A stretch of DNA of 24,407 bases from Bacteroidales bacterium (GTDB taxonomy: Bacteria; Bacteroidota; Bacteroidia; Bacteroidales; WCHB1-69): NCBI GenBank assembly GCA_031264975.1, contig JAISDH010000309.1:1-24407 (forward strand), in the 5' to 3' direction. Position numbers and translations under genes: made by a program. The notes beneath the pieces were generated by a model, which did not search any database, was not told where the DNA came from, and saw only the letters and a program-made list of their open reading frames with translations. Below, in pieces: positions 1 through 5,681 of the stretch (within the stretch, counting starts at the first letter, position 1; every line of letters begins with the position of its first letter).

Positions 1-9
1 TTTTTAGGG

Positions 10-24
10 TATCTGAGTAGTTAC
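10..24 (+). repeat. 15-bp sequence repeated inverted at 10510-10524
   Basis: TATCTGAGTAGTTAC here is matched exactly, as its reverse complement, at 10510-10524. The two copies face each other across about 10.5 kb. They resemble insertion-sequence ends, but no transposase is attached to either copy, so their origin is open. Confidence 0.5.
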
Positions 25-67
25 ATGCTTTTTTAGGGTGAACGGATAAAAAAAGAGGTGTTTTTGA

Positions 68-394
68 ATGGACAACTTTCAGTTTGATACTGAAAAATTA
101 GCAATCAAAAGTGGGTGGGCATGCTCCGGAATATGTAATACAATTAGAATCCCGGCCTATTTCGTATTAAACTACACTCGTGTGGAACTTGTGGCTTTGC
201 AAGAAAAATACAAGGCGACCGGGATGGGGAAAAATATGCCAGTTGTTATGTTATACCTACACAAGTCTCTATTGTCTATTGATAGTGCGCAGGAATGGTT
301 GTGTGTACATGAAATCAGCCCCATGCCAAATATTAATGCCTCTGAACTGGCAAAGCTGAAGGATGCCCCGAAGTTTAAGGATTTGATAAAGTGA
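68..394 (+). CDS. Hypothetical protein, 108 aa
   Basis: I do not recognise this protein. It opens with an ATG about 10 bases after a purine-rich AAAAAAAGAGGTG stretch that can serve as a ribosome binding site. It has no signal peptide and no long hydrophobic segment, so it should be cytoplasmic. Three Cys residues and several aromatics are scattered without an obvious metal motif, and the C-terminus is Lys-rich. It ends about 30 bases before the stop of the convergent WYL regulator. A short antisense ORF also covers it, but the plus frame has the better start context. A link to the RNA-repair island is not shown by the sequence. Confidence 0.55.
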   Translation: MDNFQFDTEKLAIKSGWACSGICNTIRIPAYFVLNYTRVELVALQEKYKATGMGKNMPVVMLYLHKSLLSIDSAQEWLCVHEISPMPNINASELAKLKDAPKFKDLIK

Positions 395-423
395 GAGTGA
401 ATGACAGGAAACAACCGATTTCA

Positions 424-1440
424 TTAATCTGAGTAGTTCTCACTTGCCCTTTTCAGCTTTGTCTTCATAAGATCAACCAAGTGTTGCGGTTCCAATATTT
501 TGACACCATTGGCAAATCCCAGAAATTCCCGCTGCAACTCTTGGTTGATTACCACCTCAATTTCAAAAACCATACTGCCGTCATTGTTCCGTTCTATCAA
601 TTGCTGACTCCGATGTATCGGTTTGGTCAGGATATATGGAGCATCGCCGCTACCTGCCCAAAAGAGGACCTTCTCTGCTTTGGAGTTAAGACTTTTTGTA
701 ACACCGACCAGGTCATTGAAAAAAGCGGCAGGGTCAAAAAGTGTATTTTCGATGAATCGTTCATCAGTTGCAATTTCCAATCCATGAATACGGTCGAGGG
801 CAAGATTGCGTAATGTACGGCTTCGCCTCTCCAATCCAAAAACAAACCAACGATTCCGGTATTCTTTCAACAAATAAGGATAAAACAAGATTGTTCCAGC
901 AGAGCGGGCTTTGAACGAACGATACTTGATACTTAACGTTTGCTTGTTGACAATGGCATGGTAAACCGTATCTAGATACTCCAATCCTTTCAGGTTTTCA
1001 TTCTTCTCAAAGTCAATTACGGGAATAGTATGTTGTTTAGCTGAAGTCACATGATCTTCCAACCGGCTAACAATATCGGTCATTCCGGTGAAATAATCAA
1101 ATCCCTTGAATTGACGGAGAACTTCCACTGCTTCCGACATTACTTTCAAATCCTGTTCTGAAAGCGGAGTATTGGTGATACTGTAATCCGGGTCCTCATA
1201 AGTATAATACTTATTATTATAGACAATAATCGGAGCGTTGTAGCCCAGTTTTTCGCTGCGCATCAACTGAATATCCATCTGAATGGTACGCTTGCTGATG
1301 CCTTTTTCGATTCCTTCGAACTCGTAAAGGGCATCGGAACAGGCGTTGATTAAATCTTCCAAGGCCCATTGACGATAATGGTTGCGTAAGCAAGTATCAA
1401 TAGTTTTATAACGAATGAGGGCATTTCTGTTAGCAGGCAT
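424..1440 (-). CDS. WYL-domain transcriptional regulator, 338 aa
   Basis: This is a DNA-binding regulator with a probable ligand- or nucleic-acid-sensing WYL domain. The first ~75 residues form a helix-turn-helix region (LIRYKTIDTCLR, then ISKRTIQMDIQLMRSEKL). Residues ~150-240 carry the WYL core, seen as LSIKYRSF, then RNRWFVFGLERR and LALDRIHGLEI; here the name-giving tripeptide is replaced by WFV. The length is typical of the family. It is read divergently from the Ro/RtcB operon, and a palindrome at ~1870-1912 in between is its natural candidate operator. In Salmonella the comparable locus is controlled by the CARF/sigma54 protein RtcR, so a WYL protein in that position suggests a different damage signal. 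Whether it activates or represses cannot be read from sequence. Confidence 0.9.
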   Translation of the reverse strand: MPANRNALIRYKTIDTCLRNHYRQWALEDLINACSDALYEFEGIEKGISKRTIQMDIQLMRSEKLGYNAPIIVYNNKYYTYEDPDYSITNTPLSEQDLKVMSEAVEVLRQFKGFDYFTGMTDIVSRLEDHVTSAKQHTIPVIDFEKNENLKGLEYLDTVYHAIVNKQTLSIKYRSFKARSAGTILFYPYLLKEYRNRWFVFGLERRSRTLRNLALDRIHGLEIATDERFIENTLFDPAAFFNDLVGVTKSLNSKAEKVLFWAGSGDAPYILTKPIHRSQQLIERNNDGSMVFEIEVVINQELQREFLGFANGVKILEPQHLVDLMKTKLKRASENYSD

Positions 1441-1452
1441 AATGATTAAGTT

Positions 1453-1829
1453 TTATCTTGATTTTTCTTTTTTCAGATAATCAATAGGATTTAAATAGGA
1501 CATTTTCTTCCATCCCTGTTTATCACTATCAATGCGCCAGGGATATGATACCAAAGTAGCAATTGCATAATGGAGATGCGTCGGAGTTGTTGCTGCATTC
1601 CCAGCTTTTCCGACGGTTCCGATTGGTTTACTTCCATTGGCTCATGTAAATGGTTTGGCGTATATATTTCTTAAATGCACAAAATAATGCACTCTCCATC
1701 TAGTTCCTAAAATAAGCAGAAAATTTCCTCTCCTGCCGTCTTCACTGGAAGCAATGACTAGTCCGGGCGTTGAAGAACAGATATTCGTACCTTCTTTGGC
1801 AAAAATATCAACGCCTTTACGTGTAACCG
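1453..1829 (-). pseudogene. M23-family metallopeptidase, C-terminal remnant
   Basis: Translating the minus strand of this ORF-poor stretch gives a continuous match to the end of a lysostaphin-type M23 peptidase: RKGVDIFAKEGT, then STPGLVIASSEDG, LILGTRWRVHYFVHLR, IGTVGKAGNAATTPTHLHY and finally YLNPIDYLKKEK before a TAA at 1453-1455. The H-x-H zinc motif (THLHY) is still present. The family's His ahead of GVDIFA appears as Arg, an in-frame TGA sits at 1642-1644, and the N-terminal part is missing. It is therefore a dead fragment, left between the WYL gene and the Ro promoter. Confidence 0.75.
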
Positions 1830-1869
1830 ATATTCAATATATTGCAATTTATTTTCCACAAAAGTAAAA

Positions 1870-1918
1870 AATATTTTTCATTACGCAAAAAGATTGCGCA
1901 GCTATGAAAATATTTTTG
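1870..1918 (+). promoter_or_regulatory. Promoter and palindromic operator of the Ro-RNA-RtcB operon
   Basis: TATTTTTG at 1911-1918 fits the Bacteroidetes -7 consensus TAnnTTTG and lies 28 bases before the Ro start codon. Just upstream is an inverted repeat: core CGCAA (1884-1888), AAAGA, TTGCG (1894-1898), with outer arms ATATTTTTCAT and ATGAAAATAT. The palindrome covers the expected -33 region, where a regulator would repress or recruit polymerase. The divergent WYL protein is the likely binder (inference). Confidence 0.55.
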
Positions 1919-1946
1919 CAATATCAAATGATAAAAACAAAAAGTT

Positions 1947-3191
1947 ATGAAGTTCAATCTTATCAGCAAAGGAAAAAATCAGGTCTTGAATCACGAGAAT
2001 ACGCCTGCTTACAAATTGTCTCCTGAGTGGAATTTGTATACCTCTGCGGTAACTTCCTCTTTGAGCGATAAGTTTTACGAAAAGAATTCCGAACGCTTGG
2101 AGTCCCTTCGTAAGCTGATTGGAGAGAATGACCCGCAATTTGTTGCCCGTTTGGCAGTCTATGCAAGAGAACAAATGAACTTCCGTTCCATCCCGTTGGT
2201 ATTAGCTGTCGAACTGGCAAAAGTTCATATAGGAGATTCCTTGTTAAGCCAGATGACGGCAAGAATCGTTCAACGTGCGGATGAAATCACTGAATTGCTG
2301 GCTTATTACCAAATGGCGAATGAACGGAAAGGTACCAAAAAGCTGAACCGTTTGTCCAAACAGTTACAAATCGGATTACAAAATGCATTCAACAAATTCG
2401 ATGAATATCAGTTCGCCAAATATAACCGCGATGCAGAAATCAAACTGAGAGATGCTTTGTTTTTGGTTCACCCGAAAGCAAAAGATGAGGAACAGCAACT
2501 GATTTTCAACAAAATCGTTGAAGATAGCTTGCAAACTCCTTATACATGGGAAACGGAATTGTCTGCTTTGGGACAAAGCAAATTTGAATCGAAAGAAGCT
2601 AAGAAAATAGCTTTTACTAAAAAATGGGAAGAACTGATTAATCGCGGAAAAGTAGGCTATATGGCTCTGTTGCGGAATTTGCGTAATATATTGGAAGCCG
2701 AAGTTTCTATAAATCACATCAATATTGTTTGTGAAACGATAAGTTCTAAAGAAAAAGCTCTTAAATCCAAACAGTTGCCATTCCGTTTTCTGGCTGCATA
2801 CAGGGAATTGCCGCAAATCAATTCCGGTTATGCTTCCAAAATAATGAATGCGTTGGAAGAAGCTGTGAAAGTTGTTGCCCAAAACATAAACGGTTTCGAT
2901 GAATCGACCAAAGTATTGCTTGCCTGCGACGTTTCGGGTTCTATGCAACGGGCTATTTCTCCGAAAAGCAAAGTGATGAACTATGATATCGGATTGATGC
3001 TTGGCATGTTGTTGAAATCTCGTTGTAAAAATGTGGTTTCCGGAATATTCGGGGATACGTGGAAAATCGTCAATCTGCCGGATAGCGGAGTTTTATCCAA
3101 TGTCGATGCTTTTTACAAACGGGAAGGCGAAGTCGGATATTCTACGAACGGATATTTGGTTATCAAAGATTTAATCGACCGGAAAAAATGA
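1947..3191 (+). CDS. rsr: Ro60/Rsr (TROVE domain) RNA-binding protein, main part
   Basis: Ro proteins are ring-shaped RNA chaperones that bind Y RNAs and the 3' ends of misfolded RNAs. Residues ~1-315 form the TROVE helical-repeat ring, which begins with the typical K-L-S-P-E-W and FYE segments. A von Willebrand A domain starts at ~320 and shows the MIDAS motif DVSGSM with D328, S330 and S332. The frame stops at 3189-3191 (CGG AAA AAA TGA), before the rest of the vWA fold. The missing half lies in the -1 frame at 3188-3463, giving about 505 residues together, the usual size for bacterial Ro. The ATG at 1947 is 28 bases after a good -7 element. It heads an operon with structured RNAs and rtcB. 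The split may be a real frameshift, programmed slippage on A6, or a sequencing error. Confidence 0.88.
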   Translation: MKFNLISKGKNQVLNHENTPAYKLSPEWNLYTSAVTSSLSDKFYEKNSERLESLRKLIGENDPQFVARLAVYAREQMNFRSIPLVLAVELAKVHIGDSLLSQMTARIVQRADEITELLAYYQMANERKGTKKLNRLSKQLQIGLQNAFNKFDEYQFAKYNRDAEIKLRDALFLVHPKAKDEEQQLIFNKIVEDSLQTPYTWETELSALGQSKFESKEAKKIAFTKKWEELINRGKVGYMALLRNLRNILEAEVSINHINIVCETISSKEKALKSKQLPFRFLAAYRELPQINSGYASKIMNALEEAVKVVAQNINGFDESTKVLLACDVSGSMQRAISPKSKVMNYDIGLMLGMLLKSRCKNVVSGIFGDTWKIVNLPDSGVLSNVDAFYKREGEVGYSTNGYLVIKDLIDRKK

Positions 3192-3463
3192 TGGATAAAA
3201 TCATGATATTCACCGACTGTCAATTGTGGAATAGCAATGGCGGCGATGCCCAACTGAAAGATGTTTGGAAAAAGTATAAAACCATTGCTCCGGATGCCAG
3301 GTTGTACTTGTTTGATTTAGCAGGATATGGTCAGGTTCCATTGGATATCGCGGACAATGATGTACATTTGATTGCCGGATGGTCTGATAAGGTGTTCGAT
3401 ATTCTGTCAGCCATAGATAATGGAAGCGATGCTTTAAAGGAGATTAGAGCAATAGAATTATAA
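3188..3463 (+). CDS. C-terminal half of the Ro vWA domain (-1 frame)
   Basis: These 91 residues continue the vWA domain of the upstream Ro gene. They begin with IMIFTDCQLWNS, whose Thr9-Asp10 supply the later MIDAS metal ligands, and end with the helical region of the fold (WSDKVFDILSAID). The ORF overlaps the upstream stop as ATGA. It could be made by termination-reinitiation as a separate subunit, or be fused to the Ro protein by -1 slippage on AAAAAA at 3183-3188. One extra A would restore a single frame. A free-standing half vWA domain would be unusual, so a fused ancestral protein is likely. Confidence 0.75.
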   Translation: MMDKIMIFTDCQLWNSNGGDAQLKDVWKKYKTIAPDARLYLFDLAGYGQVPLDIADNDVHLIAGWSDKVFDILSAIDNGSDALKEIRAIEL

Positions 3464-3473
3464 CAAACAAAAG

Positions 3474-3589
3474 CAAGCGCCGTAAATAAGAGTTCCTTCG
3501 TATCGCCGGTTCGACTCCGGCCATTGCAAGATGTAGCTCAGTGGGTAGAGCAGTTAATAGTCTCTTGTTGGCCTGTCGCCTTGTTTTTT
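3474..3589 (+). ncRNA. Y-RNA-like (YrlA-type) unit 1 with permuted tRNA module
   Basis: The ends pair (CAAG 3474-3477 with CTTG 3580-3583, and AAGAG 3488-3492 with CTCTT 3562-3566), and a T6 run follows at 3584-3589. The inside is a circularly permuted tRNA. The T-arm comes first (GCCGG, loop TTCGACT, CCGGC; 3505-3521). Next is a short acceptor-like stem CATT/GATG closed by a GCAA tetraloop (3522-3533), then UA and a perfect D-arm (GCTC, loop AGTGGGTA, GAGC; 3534-3551). YrlA RNAs are known to pair a Ro-binding stem with a tRNA mimic, and this unit follows that plan. It starts 10 bases after the Ro coding region. Confidence 0.85.
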
Positions 3590-3595
3590 ATAAAA

Positions 3596-3793
3596 CCCTC
3601 CATAGCTTAAAAGGAAAAGCCTGCGGAAAAATTGACTTATCGCAGAGTGTATGGACATTCCGGTTAGACCTGCGCGGACTAATGGGTAGAGTTTACAGAT
3701 GCACCGAAATTGGTAATACGAAAGTAGGGAAGCGTATTTACAGCCATACTGCCTGATGAGGGAATATGAGTTCGAATCTCATTGGAGGGACTA
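3596..3793 (+). ncRNA. tRNA-like RNA with 7-bp acceptor stem and long insert
   Basis: CCCTCCA (3596-3602) pairs perfectly over 7 bp with TGGAGGG (3783-3789). TA and a D-arm follow (GCTT, loop AAAAGGAA, AAGC; 3603-3620). A canonical T-arm (ATGAG, TTCGAAT, CTCAT; 3766-3782) precedes the 3' acceptor strand, and the end reads A-CTA where a tRNA would have discriminator-CCA. A 5-bp stem CTGCG/CGCAG (3621-3625/3641-3645) stands at the anticodon position but closes 15 bases. About 120 bases replace the variable loop and contain GTATGG/CCATAC (3649-3654/3744-3749) and GTAATACG/CGTATTTAC (3713-3720/3733-3741). It is in normal, not permuted, tRNA order. It cannot be an ordinary decoding tRNA unless the insert is removed. 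Confidence 0.75.
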
Positions 3794-3824
3794 AAGAAGA
3801 TGTTATTTGAAATATTGAAATAGT

Positions 3825-3952
3825 AAAGTGAGCGCCGTAGATAAGGGTTACTTCGGTAGAGCAGAACTCCGATTCGTGTCGCAGGTTCAATTCCTGCCAT
3901 CGCAAGATGTAGCTCAGTAAAAATAGTCTCTTGTCGTTTTTAGCCTCACTTT
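3825..3952 (+). ncRNA. Y-RNA-like unit 2, permuted tRNA module
   Basis: AAAGTGAG (3825-3832) pairs perfectly with CTCACTTT (3945-3952); an inner AAGGG/CTCTT stem (3843-3847/3928-3932) follows. The T-arm is perfect (GCAGG, TTCAATT, CCTGC; 3881-3897). It is followed by CATC-GCAA-GATG (3898-3909), a 4-bp acceptor-like stem with a GNRA tetraloop, then UA-GCTC. The usual second D-strand is not downstream. GGTAGAGC occurs instead before the T-arm (3855-3862), so GAGC (3859-3862) can pair with GCTC (3912-3915). The permutation point therefore lies in the D-loop, unlike unit 1. The 5' part shares GCGCCGTA-GATAAGGG-TTACTTCG with the other units. Confidence 0.8.
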
Positions 3953-3961
3953 CTATAAAAT

Positions 3962-4086
3962 AAATAGAGTGTCATAGAGTAGGATTTCTTCGCCTGTAAC
4001 GCCGGAGATGCAACTAACCAATGTTGCCGATAATTTTTCGTAGTTTAATCAAAATACCGAAATAGAGTCGTTTATTACCTCTATTT
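3962..4086 (+). ncRNA. Y-RNA-like unit 3, degenerate tRNA module
   Basis: AAATAGAG (3962-3969) is perfectly complementary to CTCTATTT (4079-4086), and the 5' part has a diverged family signature (TGTCATAG, then TTTCTTCG at 3985-3992). Inside, GCAAC/GTTGC (4010-4014/4023-4027) forms a 5-bp hairpin at the T-arm position, but its loop TAACCAAT lacks the TTCRA motif. A second AAATAGAG at 4060-4067 could pair locally with the same 3' arm, so two folds compete. It is the weakest unit of the array and may have decayed or have a different partner. Confidence 0.6.
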
Positions 4087-4095
4087 AACTTAATA

Positions 4096-4183
4096 GATGA
4101 GATGCCGTAATGAAGGGTTACTTCGTAAGTGGCCACCGCCGGTTCGAATCCGGCCAAGTCTCTTCATGAGTATTGCCCTCATC
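4096..4183 (+). ncRNA. Y-RNA-like unit 4, T-arm only
   Basis: Outer stem GATGAG/CTCATC (4096-4101/4178-4183) and inner stem ATGAAG/CTTCAT (4110-4115/4162-4167) flank an internal loop holding the shared ATGCCGTA. TTACTTCG follows at 4118-4125. The T-arm is a consensus one (GCCGG, TTCGAAT, CCGGC; 4138-4154). No D-arm and no GNRA-capped acceptor stem are visible. At about 88 bases it is the shortest unit. Confidence 0.75.
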
Positions 4184-4200
4184 TTTGATTTTAGTTTATA

Positions 4201-4339
4201 AACAGAATGTTGTAGAAAAGAGTTACTTCGACTCAATTTGGGGAGGAATAGCGAGGTCGTAAAATCCGACGAGACTATCCGGTTCGACTCCGGCACGTCA
4301 AGCTCCGTTTCTCTTTTCGCTTGTTACTTCTGTTTTTTT
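4201..4339 (+). ncRNA. Y-RNA-like unit 5 with strong terminal stems
   Basis: Two perfect helices close the RNA: AACAGAA/TTCTGTT (4201-4207/4328-4334) and GAAAAGAG/CTCTTTTC (4215-4222/4311-4318). They are separated by an internal loop with TGTTGTA, the local form of the shared GCCGTA. A T7 run at 4333-4339 gives it a terminator-like end. TTACTTCG follows the inner stem. Inside are an anticodon-arm-like hairpin GTCG-TAAAATC-CGAC (4256-4270), a T-arm core CCGG-TTCGACT-CCGG (4279-4293) and GACG/CGTC pairing around the latter. Confidence 0.75.
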
Positions 4340-4345
4340 AATGAT

Positions 4346-4455
4346 ATGAGATGCCGTAATAAAGGTCTCCATCGGTTAGCTTTTCAGTGTGCAAGTTCAA
4401 ATCTTGCCATAACAGCAATGTTATGAATTCCTTTATGCCAGTTGCTCTCATTTTT
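4346..4455 (+). ncRNA. Y-RNA-like unit 6 with GNRA-capped 7-bp acceptor stem
   Basis: ATGAG/CTCAT (4346-4350/4447-4451) and ATAAAGG/CCTTTAT (4359-4365/4430-4436) close the RNA around a shared ATGCCGTA internal loop; T5 follows. A perfect T-arm (GCAAG, TTCAAAT, CTTGC; 4391-4407) leads straight into CATAACA-GCAA-TGTTATG (4408-4425). That is a full 7-bp stem capped by a GCAA tetraloop, so it looks like a tRNA acceptor stem whose two ends were joined. CATCGGTTAGC (4370-4380) upstream resembles a D-loop. It ends about 22 bases before rtcB. Confidence 0.8.
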
Positions 4456-4477
4456 AACATTTAATTTGTAGCTGATT

Positions 4478-5650
4478 ATGCAAAAAGTAATTTCAACAGA
4501 AAGAATCCCAATCAAAATGTGGTTGGATGAACCGGAAGAAGGTTCTATTTTACAAGCGAAGAATTTAGCAAATTTGCCATTTGCTTTCAAACAAATTTGT
4601 TTGATGCCGGATACGCACCAAGGTTATGGAATGCCTATCGGTGGAGTATTGGCAACCCAAGGAGTGATTATTCCGAATGCTGTCGGCGTGGATATCGGTT
4701 GCGGGATGTGTGCTGTAAAAACGAGTACAATTGCCGATTCCATTTCTAAAAAAGACATCAAAAAAATCATGAGCGGTATCCGCGAATTGGTTCCGCTGGG
4801 GTTTGAACATCATAAAGAACGTCAGGACGAAAGCCTGATGCCACAGGATTTTAATCTTGACGAACTTCATGTAATCAAAAACCAATATTTAGGAGCTTTG
4901 AAACAGCTCGGCACATTGGGAGGCGGGAACCATTTCATTGAATTACAACGTTGTAACGATAGCTATTTGTGGATTATGATTCACTCGGGAAGCCGTAACT
5001 TGGGAAAACAGGTTGCAGACCATTATAACAAAGTTGCCAGAAAAATGAATGAACTCTGGTTTTCTTCAGTCAACCCGAAAGCAGATTTGGCTTTCCTGCC
5101 TTTTCAAACGGATGAAGCACAGAAATACTACAAAGAAATGCGATACTGTACGGGATTTGCCTTTGCCAACCGTCGGCTGATGATGGAGCGGATTCAAGAA
5201 GCAATTTCCTCAGTTGTAACCCATGTGGAATATGAGCCGATTATCAATATTGCCCATAATTATGCAGCTTTCGAAGAACATTTCGGAGAAAAAGTGATAA
5301 TTCACCGAAAAGGGGCAACTTCGGCTAAAGCAGGAGAAATCGGAATCATTCCGGGTTCACAGGGAACAAAATCCTACATTGTAGAAGGTCTAGGAAATCC
5401 GGAAAGTTTTATGAGTTGTTCGCATGGCGCCGGACGCGCATTAAGCAGAAGCGCCGCTATCAAAACTTTAAATTTGAAAGCAGAAAAACGCAAATTGGAT
5501 GAGTTGGGAATTATCCATTCCGTAAGAAATCAATCGGATTTGGAAGAAGCTTCTTCTGCTTACAAAGACATATCCCAAGTGATGGCGTTTCAGTCGGATT
5601 TAGTGAAAATCAGAACTGAATTAAGTCCGTTGGCGGTGATTAAAGGGTAA
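4478..5650 (+). CDS. rtcB: RNA-splicing ligase RtcB
   Basis: RtcB joins RNA ends with a 2',3'-cyclic or 3'-phosphate to 5'-OH ends, using GTP and Mn2+, and repairs cleaved tRNAs. All core motifs are present: GVDIGCGMC with D72 and the metal ligand C75, LGGGNHFIE with H152, HSGSRNLG, NIAHNYA, GSQGTKSYIVEG and SCSHGAGR with the guanylylated His316. At 390 residues it matches E. coli-type RtcB in length, so it is probably active. The start is the ATG 22 bases after the last structured RNA. No RtcA cyclase or archease lies in the window. Position between the Ro/RNA genes and the nucleotidyltransferases indicates one operon. Confidence 0.97.
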   Translation: MQKVISTERIPIKMWLDEPEEGSILQAKNLANLPFAFKQICLMPDTHQGYGMPIGGVLATQGVIIPNAVGVDIGCGMCAVKTSTIADSISKKDIKKIMSGIRELVPLGFEHHKERQDESLMPQDFNLDELHVIKNQYLGALKQLGTLGGGNHFIELQRCNDSYLWIMIHSGSRNLGKQVADHYNKVARKMNELWFSSVNPKADLAFLPFQTDEAQKYYKEMRYCTGFAFANRRLMMERIQEAISSVVTHVEYEPIINIAHNYAAFEEHFGEKVIIHRKGATSAKAGEIGIIPGSQGTKSYIVEGLGNPESFMSCSHGAGRALSRSAAIKTLNLKAEKRKLDELGIIHSVRNQSDLEEASSAYKDISQVMAFQSDLVKIRTELSPLAVIKG

Positions 5651-5681
5651 ATGCATATATTTACAGAAAAATAGGAGAGTT

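Noticed and set aside
1..40. Two TTTTTAGGGT runs as a direct repeat
   Set aside because: Only about 10 bases, AT-rich, two copies; too little to call.
427..438. Third copy of the ATCTGAGTAGTT motif
   Set aside because: It lies in the last codons of the WYL gene (ENYSD) and matches only 12 bases, so it is probably chance.
3505..3551. Ordinary tRNA gene at the T-arm/D-arm of unit 1
   Set aside because: T-arm precedes D-arm and there is no anticodon arm between them, so it is a permuted mimic and not a decoding tRNA.
3541..3756. 71-codon plus-strand ORF inside the RNA array
   Set aside because: It crosses the end of unit 1 and half of the tRNA-like RNA, has no ribosome site, and its composition follows the RNA stems.
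4090..4590. Short minus- and plus-strand ORFs over units 4-6 and the rtcB start
   Set aside because: They are chance frames through paired RNA sequence; none has a start context or family motif, and some run into rtcB on the wrong strand.
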